DNA from: Callipepla californica brunnescens
Lineage: Eukaryota; Chordata; Aves; Galliformes; Odontophoridae
Direction of reading: 5' to 3'
Assembly: GCA_023055505.1 (NCBI GenBank)
Contig: JALIRH010000004.1
Span: forward strand, 9,481,368-9,545,367
DNA: 64,000 bases
The notes beneath the pieces were generated by a model. It saw only the letters and a program-made list of their open reading frames with translations, had not been told where the DNA came from and did no database searches. Position numbers and translations under genes: made by a program. Below are positions 1 through 14,818 of this stretch, piece after piece. The first letter of the stretch is position 1; each line of letters begins with the position of its first letter.

Positions 1-3000
1 GCTAGCTCTTTATCATCATCTTGATTTTGTCTGCCCAGTTCCCCCTTACTCAGGTAAGCTACCTGAAGTTTAGCCAAATTAATACTGCTTCCCTGTTTTT
101 GAATGAAATCTGCAGACTACTACTTATCATACTGAAATTTAATCTTTTCAGATTTTGTCCAATTCAGTGCACTCTTTAGTGCTGCAGAATTAGGGATTTC
201 ACATGTGGAATTAACCTGTTAGTTTCACACTGCATTACCGTAGCAGCTGTTGCAGCACATTTAATGATACTTCTACTTTTGGAGTGATATCTCCTCTATA
301 GTTTAAGAGATTATAGGATCCTGGCTCTGAGGTTTAAAAACAAACAAACAAAAAAAACGGTACTCAGGATTTTACTGTTTTACTTCCCCACCCTTTGTAG
401 ATTTGCAAGTTCTGCAGTGAAACTGACAGCTCAAAAACAAGCTGAGGTTGGTTTAGAGTGAGGGACAACTTAGGATAATGGGATGATATATTGAAAAAAT
501 GGTTTTGAATGAAATATGTGGTGGCTTAATGAGAAATAAGCACCTCAGTTCTCTGTTGCAAGCTAATCTGTTACTGTTAAGCCATTGATATTACTGGCTT
601 TCTAAGTCTGAAATAGCTCCCATGACAACTCACATTTAGCTGTAAACCAGATTATTTTGAATATAGGAAAACAAAGCTGCAAACATAAAATAAAGGACTC
701 TTGGCCATTCTAATGATGTAACATGTTTTTGTCAGTAGCCTTGTATCTTCTAAGTATGCTGGGCAAAAAAAGTCATGATTTATGGTACCTTGACCCTGAG
801 AGCTGTCACGTAAGTAGTGACTACGATGCAAACAATATGCTGTCGCTCTTAACTACTTAGGCTATAGAGCAGGTTTCCCTGGGGGAAATAGCAACCTCAC
901 TAACCCACAGTTGATCACGTTCCTTCACTTCTCTTTTTCTAGTGCACATGCTTGATGGATTTTTGTATAACAACTGACCGTTGTCCATACTCTTATTTAT
1001 CTCCTGCCCTCCTGCTCTGAAATGATTCCTGCAGGAGTAGCCAAGGATTTCTTCCTGGTGGAAGTCTCTCACAGTGAGCTCTATATTCATCTTAACTGAT
1101 GTTTCTCAAGTCTTTTCAAGCCCTTCTGTATCAGTAGGATTTTCATCCTTGACCTGATGCTGCAAGACAGAGTCCTGGCCTTGCATATCCATCTGATGAA
1201 CATTGCTGTACTCTCTACAGACAGCACAAAAGTGGTCTTAATTATTAAGGTAATACCTACTGGGAAAATTGTTCTACATAGGGGTATTCACTGCTAAGAG
1301 AAACCTAGTACATACTGCTCAGTAAATTCTCTCTAATTCCTCTCCACTCTATGAAAAAAGATATATATATATATATGCAGGATAGAAAGGGTAGGACATA
1401 CTTTCATGAGGAATCAGGGACATAGTTATGAGAGTGAAGTGAGTGGAAGTGGTGGAGCTGACTGCTAAACCTCTGCTTCCCTGGCTAGTTCAAATGTCAG
1501 ATGTGAACATTCTGAGCAGTCAATATCAACCCATTGGGTTGCCTCAGCTATGCTTCATCCAGTCAGTCAAAGCAGAATCTTTACCGTAGACTTGAACAAG
1601 TTTATATTTGAACAAGTAAGATTTTCTTCTGTTGGGGCATTTCCTTGTCAGAGCACAGATATGCAAATATGCAATCCATTGTTCATTTCTGTGGAAATTT
1701 TATCTGACTATTCCCTGTATTAATCTATGACTTAATCTCCCCTTCTACCCCTAAAAGGAACTAATTAACACTCATCAATGCACGTTTACTGTTGCATAAC
1801 ATATAATGATAGTGCTTGGTTAAGCTGTACTTAATCAGGATGTTTTTAATCTAAGAAACAAATTAAGAAATGTTTTCTTCTGAAACTGTGGCTGAAGAAA
1901 CAATAAGTGGGTAAAGATAGAGAGGTAGAGAGGTTAATAGTGAAGGTAGAGAGTTAACAGCGTTGTTTTCCAAGTCTAGCAGTTTAACAGTACCCTTCTT
2001 TGTAATTACCCAGAATTCATTGGAATATCTAATCCATAAAGAATGGTCTCATTTTCCTGGGTCTTACAATATTGACTGTCTCTGTTATTGTATTCAAAAG
2101 TCTTATTAAGGTTGGTAGACAGGTAGAGGTAAAAATCAGGCTAAAAAAACAGTAAGTCAGTAGGTAGGAGCTGTCCTTAAACAAGTTAAGCCTTCATTAA
2201 GTGACATTTCATCTTTATAAAGTAGTAGGAAGTACAGTAGGAAGATCCTCAGTGTTCTGACAAGATTGACAAAGGATTCTAGAAAAGTGTAAACTTGCTA
2301 TGGTAGTTGGGATTTGGCAGCTCTGTGGGACTAAGAGATGGCATCAGTGACTGCTCTGAGAAATCAAAGTAATTAACTTGACATTTGCTAACAGTACAGC
2401 TGAGCTTTAGTTCCCCAAAGTTATGGAAAATTTCCATGATTGTGAAGATATTTGCATTTTTATGCTCTTTCCAATTTTCAGAGTCTGTAATCTCAAAGCA
2501 GACCCATCTCAGGATTTGTTGTGATTATTGCTGTATCACTGAATGTAGGTGCAGGTCAGACCATGAGCTTTGTGGATGAAAAGGGGTTATAAAGTATGTC
2601 TTTTCAACAGGGAGCATGCAGAAGAATTTGCACGTTATCTGGAAAATAATGGCAGGAGTAAGAATGGAAGATCAAGTTTGAGGTCTACTCCTGATGAAGT
2701 CCCTTTCAATATCAGACCACAGTCTTTTGGTTTGAAGGCTGAGAAATACTTTGTGCTCTGGAAGTCAGATTGGAGCTTTGCCAAGTATCTTTAAATGATT
2801 ACTGAGAGCAAATTCTAGTTAATGGATGCCAGACTTATATACCAATGAAATAGGAGGGCTGTAAATATGTTCTGTCTGGTGTGGGCACTTGACATGAGGA
2901 TACTTAAATTAGGTTTTGAGCCAGTGGAGACTCAAGGAGAGTAACACAAGGAGAGCTGTGTCTCTAATGGACTAAGCTGCTTTGGTAGTGTACTGACATG

Positions 3001-4794
3001 ATGTGGAACCTAAGGGTCTTAACACACTATTATGAGTAAATGACTGAAATTAGGTTGTAAAAACTCAGGGTAATGTTCAAGATAACTCAAGTTTTGACCT
3101 GTCCTGTACAGATTAAAACTGGAAGGGGACCACAGGAGACAAAATGTAATTTGACAAGCCAGAAAATTCGTAGTTATCTAAGATCATATTGAAACTGAGA
3201 AGCCTCCTTGAGGTTTGCAGCTGTAAACTACTGCCTTAAGACCGGAAACCTAGGAGTTTCTTTCATGCTTAAGCATTATTAATAGACTTGAAATTTTATC
3301 TTCTATTTCATGCTTTTTTTTTTTTTAAACTGTCTCTTTCTAATGTCTGTCAAGCAAACTTGCTCTCCAGCTCTTCTTAGGCACTTGGCTCATATAAACC
3401 TAGGAGGAGATGGTGCAAGGATCTACATGTTGCTGTACATCAGACTCCACAAAATTTGTGTCTAATGTTGGCCTTATGCCAGCCTTTGATTATGCAGGGT
3501 AGGTCAAGCAGTAGGTTGTATTTTCTCATTAAATGAGTTTAAACCAGTGTTCCCATGGAACCAGGCTGCTGACTACCTTCATGAAGAATGTGAGCACTTA
3601 AGAAGTCATCTTAGTGACCTTAGGAAGAAACAATTATCTAGCAAAGGACAAGGTGTGGTGTGGGAGAGAAAAGAGACTGAGATCTGCTGGTCAACAAGTC
3701 AGTGAACAGACTCTCATGTTTTGTTAGGTACTGGGGAGTCTCTGTCGCTGTTTCTGGAGGTATTTCTTTTAGCTCTGCTCATTGTCTTTTCTAGAAAGAA
3801 ATTTATTTTTGAAGATGGTTATGAGTAACAGCTGCTGCTATATTGACAAAGCTGAAAACATCTTTCTTTGAAGAGGGATTTAACACAGTGGATAGACATT
3901 TTTAGTGATTCACTGCTAAGGACAATTTCGGTTACTCCTCTTCCAAACACTTAGCCCTCTCATCTTCCAGTGTCCTTTTCCACTGTTAGCACAGAAAGAT
4001 GAGTGAGGCTTTCACATATCCACCTAGCACACTTCTTCCTTCACAGCTCTGCAAATCTGATCACAGATTTGAAACACTACGGCTCTGACTACTGGAGTTA
4101 AAACTATCACCATTAGTTATATCAGGAGGAAGACTAAACAACCTGAAAAGTTTCAGTTTACTTGGAATTGTTTGGAGAAAATTACCAAAATATTTTTTTT
4201 TCTTAAAGTGTGAGCAGACTATGTACCAGTCTCAATTGCCTATAACAGGAAAAGTTTTTACTTTCCTCTTTGTGTGCAAACCATTAATCCAGAAAACAAT
4301 GCCGCAATTCTTAACATCTCTCCCTCTTCTCAAGTAGCTTATTGCTATTTTCTCTTCATTAACTCCTCTACCTCCACAAGTGTTGTACTCCTGGGGCTAC
4401 AACACCTTTACTGTGAGCATGGGCTGCCAGGCCATATGCTGTTGCTGAATTTGCATCACAGGCACAAGGTATGGGAAGGAATGAGTAGACAAATAAAGAT
4501 AAATGGTGGGAGAGGTAATTCAAAAGGAGCTTAACCTCTGCAATGTGCAGATCCCTATCCTTCTATGCTTTTTTTAGTGAAATAGGAAAGGATCTTATCT
4601 GGAAAATCAAAATACAGAGTTTGAGTAACTTCCAAGTTTGGTTGGTTTTGCTTTCAGTATCTGGTTTGTGAAACATCTGAAGTCTTTCTGGCTTGTTTGA
4701 GAGAGGGAATGGGTTCTGGCCTGAAGTGTAAAGAAAATCATGTGTATACATAAGCTCTCTGTTTAGTAACTGAAGATGGTGTGTGTTAAAGACC
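1..4794. other. Non-coding DNA, no gene seen
   Basis: AT-rich unique sequence with only short chance open frames. An (AT)8 run lies at 1361-1376. I see no exon, RNA gene or clear mobile element. Confidence 0.6.
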
Positions 4795-4905
4795 TGCCTG
4801 GATGCCTACATGTGCAAACTGGTCTAGGGAGTCTTCTTTGGTGATGGGGTTGGACTAGATGATCTCCAGAGGTCCTTTCCAACCCTTACAATTCTGTGAT
4901 TCTGT
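4795..4905 (+). mobile_element. CR1 LINE 3' fragment
   Basis: Contains the conserved CR1 3' end: GGTTGGACTAGATGATCT, GGTCCTTTCCAACC and the tail ATTCTGTGATTCTGTG. Heavily 5'-truncated. Confidence 0.85.
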
Positions 4906-7900
4906 GTGTAGTTTAAAAAATTCTGATTACTCTCACTCAGAGCTTTATAAGTTGCAGGTCTTCTCCTTCATTTTCCTAGAGGGAAATCTTAGATGATAGG
5001 AAGATCATCTAGTTCATTCCAGACTCCTTATTCTCCTGAAAGATAGAAGTGTCCAAGACAACAACACGAATAAACACTGGTGAACGATTACTGAAGGGAG
5101 ATCTCATCGTATAAGGGTAACAATGCATGAAATGAGTTGGGAAAGGCAATGAACCTTGAGGGGCCTTTCACCTTCGGACTACTTTTGAATGTCCTTAAAC
5201 TGGTTAGTTTACACCAAAGACAGATGGGTCTGAATCAGAGCTGGATCTTTCTTCGTGATGAATATTTTATTATCTGTTTCATGTTAGACTGTGCTCCACT
5301 GAGTTTACAGAAAGTCTTGTTCAACTGGGGACCAGAAAGGGATGTTTTTAGCTTTTTTATTATCATATTATATTTCAGTGACTTTGCTCTTTTTGCTCTG
5401 GTTTTCCTTTGGAATAAATGCCACAGACCAATAGCAACTCTGGTTATAAGCTGTTCTGATGGTGTTCTTGGCAATGAATGCAGAGACTGGAAAATGATTG
5501 TACTGATGGAATTTCCTCAATACCTTTAGCATTAGACACAATGGAGAGAACATGACTTTGACGTAATAAACCCACTAGGATATTTGCTTAAGGCCAGCCC
5601 TCCATGACTCTAGAATGTAACTCAATCAAGAGAGGGTGGGTTAGGAGCACAGTAATTTGTCTTTTTAAAGGAGAAATGTCCGTTTTTAATTTTTTTCCTG
5701 AAATATATAAAGCTTTAGGATCTATATAGGCAATAGGTTGGCAAACTAAGAATCATTATTAGTATCGTTATTAGGTCAGATGTTGTCCTTCAAGCACTTG
5801 ATAATTCTGATATAGGATCAACGACAAAAAAATAAATAAATAAACTAACTTCCTGGTACTGTGTTTTGAGGTCACCAGACTGCGTGTTGTGACCTCTGGC
5901 AGTGTGGTTCCTGCTCTCTCCCTTCTTTCCCCGACTTCCTCCGCTCTCACTAATACAAATTAATCACCACAAACCTGTCTGAAAGAAATGATAGCAGACA
6001 CTTGGTTCGATACCTGAGGGCCAACTGAGCATGTGCCTAGAAGCTAAATACTCCTATGAGCATATCATCTTACCCTGTAAATGAGTAACCCAAAGCCCCT
6101 CAACCTCTCCTGCATGGCAGCAGGCTGGATGACAGAATCTCCCCTTGAATAGGGGTGCTTCACAAGGCTATGCCTGTGCAGAGATCCTTTACGCTTTGTC
6201 AAGACACCTTGTCAATACAGATCCTTGGAAAGTGGCTCATAGTTTGTTTTAAGCTTGTTAGCTTTGCTAAGATTACATTTTAGCTTCATTGTGCACGTTT
6301 GGTCCTTTAGACATAAACCATTGTCTAAGTCCGGGACAAGTGGATCCAGCCACACCTGGGCTCCTTCCTTCCATGGCTCAAGTTTAGAAACAAATGGGGT
6401 CCACTCTGAACCTCATGACTCAACAGGAGGGTCTCCTATGCATGTGTATTTAACCCTGCTCTCTATGCAGCAAATTGTGAAGTGCATCTATCCCTCTCAA
6501 ATCTCACTGAGTTGCTGTTAGGTGACTACATTATATCAATGAATATATTCCTGCTTCTTTCTTATGAGTGAAGTGTATAGTGTAGTTGTTTCCGTCTGCG
6601 ATGTGACCCTTCAAAGAACTGAGAAGTTTCTCTGTAAATGTAACAGGGCTGCTTTTATTTTTGTCTTATAACTGTCTTTACCACCTCCTACTGACTCCTG
6701 CTTCTTGCACTAAGCCGTAAAGGAGTGGTAGATATGAGTCTGGATTTAAAAGAGGTCACATGTAAAGAACTATCAATGGGTGACTGGCCCAAAACCTGGA
6801 TGAGGAATGACTAAAATTTACTTTTCTAAATGTGGGTGGAGTCTGGAGAAACTGAATTTTCCTAAGAGAGAAGTAAAATTTTGAGATGGGTGGAAGAGTT
6901 CTTAGATAATACTGAGAGCCAGAGGATATAGAGGGCTAAGCAGAAGTAAATTTTGGCAGTCATCAGTAGGACTAGCCAGACTTGTCCAGGGCTGCATAAG
7001 AACCACAGCTGTGAATGTGATAGCCTGATGTGGTTTGGTGAGGAATAGAGATGACTCACAGGACTACCTGAAAGTCAGGACTCCAGGCAGTGGCTTATCT
7101 CATTTACGCCTGAGGCTATCTGCAACTAATCCATGGTCTGGAATGAGGTCCTTTGTATAAAGTAGATCATTGTGTGGCTGCTGCTCCCTCTCCACACCAA
7201 ACACCACCCTATCACATGGCCATGAAGCATAGGAATGGATGAATTTTTCTCAGAGTGCTCCCAGCTGGTGAGGAAAAGGAGAATGGGCAGTGCATGCAGA
7301 CCTGTAAAACACTGCTGCCAAAGCTCCCTCCCTTCCTTCACCAAGTAGCTTTTTGTGCTGTATAAAGAGGAAATGTGATGAAGTCATATCGATACCTAAC
7401 TCGGGTTGCCATAAATCCCGAGTGTGCACTGAGCTGGAGCTCCTGTAGAGCAGATGGTACCTCTGTGGGTGGTGATGAGAAAGCAGCACTTGATCTATTT
7501 CAGAGCTTCTGACAGGGGAACTGTGTCAAGGATATGTAACTGAGGGACAAGGGGGAAAGCTAGCTGTAAAATCCTCACGTACCTGGGGAAGCTTAGAGCC
7601 AAATGGGCTCAATGTAGTGTCTAGAAGCATTGGACTGGGAACTACCTCCTTCTGTAAAACACAAAACCAAGACACTGGTCTGTTTCTTTTATTTCACCTG
7701 AAGGAAAATGAAAATGCTAACTGCATGGCTGCAGAGTGAAAAATTTTATCACTGCCTTTGAAAACCGTAGGATGTGGAACAGAGAGGGTTTTCCCCTTGG
7801 CTCGTGTGCCAGGAGCAGTATGTAGCATTATTTTCTAAGAAGTTCAACAATCTTCTAGCACTGGAAAAGAAAATCTTAACTGCAAAAAAAAAAAAAGAAA

Positions 7901-9198
7901 AAAAAAAGGGAGAGCCAGAATGTATTGCACAGGAATGAGTCTAGCCAAAGTAAGCAAAATCCAAACAACCCACACTTCCCAAATTATCTTCCTTTCCTGC
8001 TTAATGCACTGTAAATGAAATTCAGTTGGACTTTTGACATTACTGTGGGCTGGATTTAATCCCATTTAAATTGTACATGGATAGGAATTGATGATAAAGC
8101 TATATTGTTTGAACAAATAGCTCACTTCCTTTGCAGTAATTACTGTTGTTAATGTATTAATAACGATAATCATGTACTGCACTAATAATAGTGCCTTTCT
8201 TCACCAAGAATCCTAACATGCATGTGAAATAAAACTGTACTGCATTAGCAGTCTTAACTGAAAACATCCAACATCACAGTTCTTCCTGTAAATCATTCTT
8301 TAAAACACAGGAAAATTAACTTTACTACCTAATATTGCACTTTCAATACCTTTTCTATTGTAAAAATATGCCTCTGCTTATTCCACTGTAGCGCTTATAA
8401 AATGCTTTCTGCCAAAATAAATCTGCAGAACATCTGCAGCATTAGTCTGCCTTCCTAGGGGAGCCCCTCATTTCTTTTCAGTGCTCCATTTTATTTAGGT
8501 TTGATTTTCCTTGATTTTCATAAAACCAAGAGAGAACTTGGTGACACAGACAGACTGCTAATTGAACAGTAGTATTGTTCAGTGCTTTAATTCTACCATT
8601 ACCACTGACACGTTGGGTGCACGGAAAATGTGAGGTAAGGCTTCATTGTTCAGTCTTGAGTGAAGCAGGAAGGTCTATGCTCTTTTGACTCTAAAGCTAT
8701 TCGAGGTCTGTCCTGTGTAGAAGACCCTAAGCAGCACTTGTTGCTTAATGCTATTAGACTACAGGTCCTGATTTAGGCTAGCTGTCTCAATTAGAAATAA
8801 GTGAATAATCCTTACATCCTTAAGACAAAAGCTGTCTTAAATCTAACTTGTGGACAAAAAGCTGTGATCTAAGTAAATAGTTCTCTAATCTATAAATAAC
8901 CTTTGGCATTCTTGATGAAGTAAGCTTGCAAACCGCTTAAAGTTTTGTTTAGGTTCACTGGAAGAGTCAGAACAGAAACTAAAATGTAAGGAGAACTGTT
9001 TAAAGGAGCTCGGTCTGTCTTTAAGTTCAGAAGTAAAAAGTTGTTGCAACAAACTTAATGTGAATGGTTCCTCTTACTGCTCAAGGTTTAAACAAGGATG
9101 CTTTGGAGGAGTTAGAAACTGCACATTTAAATCCTTTCCGCCAGGTATGGCATTTATTAGTGATGGTGAATTGATAGTGTCCCTCCATTGCCCTTGTC
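4906..9198. other. Non-coding DNA, no gene seen
   Basis: Unique sequence with A-rich runs (7883-7908) and AT-rich stretches. Part of 5870-6260 is listed separately as a possible LTR. Confidence 0.55.
5870..6260. repeat. Possible old retroviral solo LTR (tentative)
   Basis: A GC-richer patch in AT-rich DNA, with a C-rich block, a run of short direct motifs and a region reading like an avian LTR. I cannot define TG...CA ends or a target-site duplication. It may be ordinary unique DNA. Confidence 0.15.
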
Positions 9199-9335
9199 AT
9201 AGAATCATAGAATGGTTTGGATTGGAAGGGAACTCAAAGGTCAGCTAGTTCCAACCCCCTGCCATAAGTGGGGTTGCCAGCCACTGGATCAGCTACGCAG
9301 GGCCCTGTCCAATCTGGATTGATGCTGAAACATCT
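9199..9335 (-). mobile_element. CR1 LINE 3' fragment, reversed
   Basis: Begins with the CR1 tail in reverse (CATAGAATCATAGAATGG), then TTGGAAGGGAACTCAAAGG and TCCAACCCCCTGCC, the antisense of a typical CR1 3' UTR. Confidence 0.88.
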
Positions 9336-12300
9336 CAGAGTGATAGGGATAAGTGTACAGAATCTGTGCTACTGCCTGAGAGTGCTGAGACTTTTTTCCT
9401 TTTAGGACCTGTGATTATATTACTGTTAGCCGAAGTAGATAGTAGAATTAATCAATATTGGTTTTGGTTACAGGAGCTGAATCTACATGAGTAAGCAAAA
9501 TGGAAGTATGAATGCTGGCATCTATCCAGGATGCCAGGTTGTTAACACTTCTGTTAAAAATGCTGCAAATGGTGTAACATCCAGCACATGAGGAAGAATG
9601 GTAAATGCTGCCTGAGATCTCATATTACTTGCAGAAGGCGTGCAGAAACTTAGCAGCCGCAAATGTGTATCTCCACTGTTATCAGCTCATGTGGTTATGG
9701 AAAAGTAGGAGGGTTCATGTTTGATGCTCTCTGTAGGGCCAATAGCACAGTCCCTGCCTTCCTTCCCTTTCTGCCTCTTCTGAGCTCTTGTGCTAAGATT
9801 CACCACTATTCCCTGTGTAACCCTGTTACTGCAGAATAAGCATACACCTGTAGATGAAAGTAAATCAGAAAAATGGTTTTTGAAGCTGGAAAGAGTGTCT
9901 TTTTCTGAGTTAGCTCTGTCCGTGGACCACTCTTTATTTGCAGATAAGAGCAATCATCCAGGAAGCCAGTCGGTGACATGCAGCACAGTTTGAATTCGTA
10001 CACACGCCCTTAATCCAAATTCACTTCCGTGAGGAGATAAGCTTTCAGTAAGTTCACTAATCAACCTGTACGAGTGGAGAAAGCAGAACAGGAGGTTTAT
10101 TTTGCTGCTCGGTTTATTTTCCATGATTTACATTTAATTTAAGTCAAAGGTAAAATGAGAGAAGCTCTCCCATGCTAATTTCCATCAGAAACGTTTATCT
10201 TCTAACAAGCCAGCATTTTTTTATAAACACAGACAAATTTGAGTCCAAAACCCTGAACACGTCAATGTGGGCTGATGTGCAATACATCTGACAAGCTTAG
10301 AGGCAAACCCTCCTGCAGCTATCCTAACTTTTGGCTCTGCAGAACCCAGTGGTGACCATGGTGGGTCACCAGATGAAGCTGAATTCTTGTAATGCTGCAG
10401 GGAGTCTTTACTAAGATCACCAGGAGAATGCATGGAGGAAGCTTGATTTTAGTCCATCCCTTAGGAAGTTTGTTGTGCAGGAACTTTTCCAGATCGTGAA
10501 TCTGAGGCACAGTTCAGAAGGGAGGAGATGGTTCTGTCGTCTGTAGTGAAGGTTCTCCTTAAGTTTGGGTCATTCTCACTCATCAGACGTGGTTTGTCTC
10601 ATTAGTGCTCTGTTAGCAATCCAAACAAACACATGGAAATTCTTTTGCATCAGTATCTTTCTGTGGTATTGTCCTTTTTGTCTTTCACTGCTTGTGTCTT
10701 GAGAGACAGGACTTCTCCAGCCTTGTGCTGCTACCCAGGTAGCTTCTGTCATTTACACTGACACCACACACGTACTAAATTAAATTTGTTCACCTTTGAT
10801 GTCAAGCTCATTCACACATGGTGAAAAAGACTTGGGGTTGGAACACGGGCAGGAAGAAAAAGGACTCTGATGCCATAAAAGTTGTTCAAAAGCACTTGCT
10901 CAGTTAGAAAACATAGAAGTTTTGTCTGGTAGCACTTTGTCCTGGATTCAGAAATGCAATGACTTTAAACTGTAGCTGCTTCCTTGTAATTAACCAAGCA
11001 CAGAAACTGAGCCCATGGAAATTGTACAGTAAACACTACTGCTTACTGGCATAGTGGAAAGAACAATGAGAACACAGAATCCCATGGTAAAGCCTAAGAA
11101 TAACACAATTTACTGTATTTTGGGGGTGATTCCATTGTGCTGGTATATTTGATTTAGGGAGAAATAGATGTTTTGATCAACACAGAAACAAATTCACCCC
11201 TGCCATTATGTTTGGGCCCCTTTTGAGCTGTTCCATGGTCAGTGTTTGCTGAAGTCTGCCTGACCAGTTAAGCAGGAGGTTAGCTATGCTGCAGCAGACC
11301 TGTGAAAAACAATTTAATGATTTATTAAATCTATTGAATGCAGGTTTTGAAAAGCAAACATAGTCCATTGCAGGAACACTATTAGTGGCAAATAGCAATT
11401 TGCTTCATTAATGTTCTCCTCTGACACCTTCCAAAGCATGTCAGAATACCACTGCTGTATGTAGCACTTGGTTACACAGGCTGTGCTCTCCTGAAAAAAA
11501 AAGTAAGGCCAATCTAGGATGAAAGAGATGCAGTCATCTCCTCTGCAGTACGAATACTTGAAGGGAGCCTCTGATTTTGTGACTGAATTTTAAACAACAG
11601 GTAACCCAAAAAACAGAGATGGTCTTCCAAGCTTCCACATCTCATCAGGCCCAGCAAAAAAGGCCGAGTCACTTGATTCAACTTCAGGCCTTGAGATCTG
11701 CAGTGTTGTGATGAAAAACAGGTCACAGATAAGATAAGTTGACATTCAGTGATACTGCTTCAATTAGAGTAGAAATTATAAAGCTAGCACTGGAGGAACA
11801 TGTGGCAGCTGGGTGAGGAACGCTAACTAAGGTTGTAAGCTGTGCTAAATGTTCAGTTTGGCAAAGGTCCTGGATGTGTTTTTGTAGCTATGGTGTACGT
11901 CAAGTCATATACTGAAGGCAAGATGATGAAGTTTAACTTGGCTGATCATATAGAAATATGTCAACAGTCATGAACATATTGTTCAAACAGGGAAGATGGA
12001 CTTGAATGGGCACTAAAAGCATCAACATGGCCCTTCTGACCTATGCCACTAAAACTCTTGTCTCTGGTCTACAAGGACATTTTGTTAAGAACCTCAAACT
12101 AAGCAAACTCTCAAGCTGCCAGATCCCTTTTGGCATCCAAAAGGAATCATGCTAGGTAATCTCTCTCTCTCTGTTGTTCTTCATCCTAAGCCCAATAGGT
12201 TTTTTGCCTTTGATGTTTCCTAAGAAAAACTGTTTCAGAGCCTTTCAGTTTGATGGCTTACAAACTGTTTCTGATTTCCAGATCAGGGAAAAAGAAAAGC

Positions 12301-13150
12301 AAACACGTTTGCAAAAGCTGTTGATCATTCCACCCACACTGTGTTGACTTTCTGGGTGTAGATGGTCTGTGCACCAAAATATGCAAATTGGCTCTGTATC
12401 CTTTACCTAAAAAAAAAAGCTCTCTCAACACCAGATGTTTTTGGTTCTCAACAAACATTATTATTTACAGTCACGAGGATTATGGTTGTATATAGGAATT
12501 AGAGAGTTAGAAAAAGGGATTACATGAAATAACATGATTGCTATGCAATCACATGGATTAATGTGATGCTTTATTGTAAACAAATGATTAATTCTCTCTT
12601 AACACAGGTGGGATTTGCTTTCTTATCTTTTTCTTCACTAAAGTTCTGTTGACTTGAGCTAATTTTGTCCTAGTTTATGTTGGCCTAAATAAAAACAGAA
12701 GAGTACCCAGTAATATCTGCATTGCTTCAAATAGATGTTAAAGGTAAAATAATCAGCAATACTTAATATTTTCTCTCCACGTGCATATGCTAAGCAAAGG
12801 AATCATAAAAAGATAGTAAGATGTTCTATAATTGATTATATAAATGCATTAGGAGACTGCACCAGTAGACCCTGGTGCAAACAGAAGAAAACAAATACAC
12901 CACCTATGAGGAAATCAGAAATTAAGTCTAAAAGAATGAAGAAATATTTAGAAGTAATTTAGTATTGCTTTAATAATTACCATAAAATTCTCATCATTCT
13001 GAACATTCTGACACTTAATGAAATGGAAGGCCTGCGAGCATTTTATCTTCAAGACAGATTTAAAGGTCATTTTTCTCTATGTCATCCTTACATCCGAAAC
13101 TAATTTCCGGTAAATGACAAACACTTTTATCTGGGACTGACATATGGTTG
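9336..13150. other. Non-coding DNA, no gene seen
   Basis: Unique sequence with short chance open frames on both strands and a small (CT)n run near 12160. No exon with mucin or other recognisable homology. Confidence 0.55.
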
Positions 13151-13154
13151 GCCT

Positions 13155-13405
13155 TTACTCCTAGGTAACAGTGATAGGACGAGAGGGAATGGCCTTAAGT
13201 TGTGCCAGGGGAGGTTCAAGTTGGTTATCAGGAAACATTTCTTCTCCAAAAGAATGGTGATGCACTGGCACAGGCTGCCCAGGGAGGTGGTGGAATCACC
13301 GTTAAAGAATTGCAATGTGGCACTGAGGGATGTGGCTCATGGCGGGGTGGGCTGATGGCTGGACGTGGTCATCTTAGACGTCTTTTTCAGCCTTAATTAT
13401 TCAGT
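13155..13405 (+). mobile_element. CR1 LINE fragment
   Basis: Reads GTGATAGGACGAGAGGGAAT, CACTGGCACAGGCTGCCCAG and GGAGGTGGTGGAATCACC in the order of the CR1 3' end. The terminal octamer has decayed. Confidence 0.85.
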
Positions 13406-14180
13406 GGTTGAACTATGGATTTTTTCCTTAACGTTGCACATCTGTGGTTGCAGTTTAGTTGTCTCTCTATCAAAACGTGAGAATGCATCTTGGTACTGTG
13501 AAGTGTAATATGAATTTTTGGCTTTTAATTGTGCTCTCTTGATTGTGTTGTTATAATTGCGCTCTCTTGATATTGTAAAAGAAAGATCAAGGCCTGCCAG
13601 AATGAATGAAATAGCAATTTATAAAGTTTTGTTTCCGGAATGCTGACAATACCCCTGATATAATTTCAAAGCCTGAGCACAAATGAATGCTATGAATATA
13701 GCAATATAATAATCTAATCTAAGTCAAACAGATTTTTTTGTTGGTTTTCTTTTTTAAATCACTTCTGGAGTTTTTTTCACCACAGCAGTTTGTCTCATTT
13801 AAAAATACCACAGATGGTTCAGATGAAGGTTATTTTCTGAGATGGTGTTGCAAATCTTTTCAAACAGTGTGAGAGACATGGATTGAGTTTGAAATGGAAG
13901 TGCAGATGGTAGAGGAGCTGCAGGGGCCTTTGGTTAACCCAAAGCTTGAGTTCAGATGTGAGAGTGAGGAGGACTTCCCAGGACCCTGCAGAGCTGGCCA
14001 CCACAGCTGGGCCAAGGGAAGGATCCGCTCTTCCTCAACACAGCTGAACCTTTTAAAATCAGCTTGGCCCAGGGGCTCTGCAGTTCCTCTTCTGAGAGCT
14101 CTCCTGTTGCAGTTTGTTATTTTATTTACTAAACTCCAACTGAGTGGATTGGGAAGCATCTGTTTTGTTGGTTTTTTTTT

Positions 14181-14197
14181 GTTTGTTTGTTTGTTTT
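14181..14197 (+). repeat. (GTTT)n microsatellite
   Basis: Four GTTT units after a T run at 14171-14180. Confidence 0.8.
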
Positions 14198-14803
14198 CCA
14201 TGGGAGAGCCCTTTCTGCTTTGAAAACATTCCACTTCAGCAAATTGGCTGATCCTGTCACACCATGTTTGTCACATCAGCACACCGCTTTCCATGTCAGC
14301 TCATACCAAATGCCAGACTGAGAGAGAGAAAGGGCTTTTCTTGCTCTGCAATCCTGCTGGTGCAAGCATTAATTTCACTCTAAGGGTTGTCCTGAGCCAC
14401 CGCATCTCTCCAGCTACAGTGTGAACTGAACACATAATGAATTTGTATTTCCTTAAAGGTAAGCTGTGCAGCTGAAGCACAACCTGCTAGGATCCATTAA
14501 CAACAAAGATTACATATTTCAATGTTGGCTCTGTTGTTTTGACTGTGGGAACAAGGAGAAACGGTTCTTAATTACTAATAATCCTTTGCATGCATTATTG
14601 ACAGACTATTTTGTTCACATAGTTGGAGCCTGCTGTGTTTTACTTGCTCCATGCACAAAATATTTATCTTTGCTGATGGTGATGAAAAGCTTTTTTATGC
14701 ATTGTTTTGTTAGGAGAATCTTTCTGATGCAAAGTAGCCCATCTTATGGGGGAAATGAAAAACAAAAAATGTAGCTCACTTTTAATCCTGTAGTACCATA
14801 ATT

Positions 14804-14818
14804 AAAAAAAAAAAAAAA
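14804..14818 (+). repeat. Poly-A run
   Basis: Fifteen A. No retroposed gene or SINE body is evident just upstream. Confidence 0.8.

Noticed and set aside
5137..5529. 130-codon plus-strand frame, hydrophobic in parts
   Set aside because: Matches no family I know, and overlapping frames on the other strand are equally long, which suggests chance.
13202..13396. Plus-strand frame with Gly-rich peptide
   Set aside because: It lies wholly inside a CR1 copy and encodes repeat 3' UTR sequence, not a reverse transcriptase.
13860..14234. 124-codon minus-strand and 109-codon plus-strand overlapping frames
   Set aside because: Both pass through the (GTTT)n repeat and have no recognisable motif or splice context.
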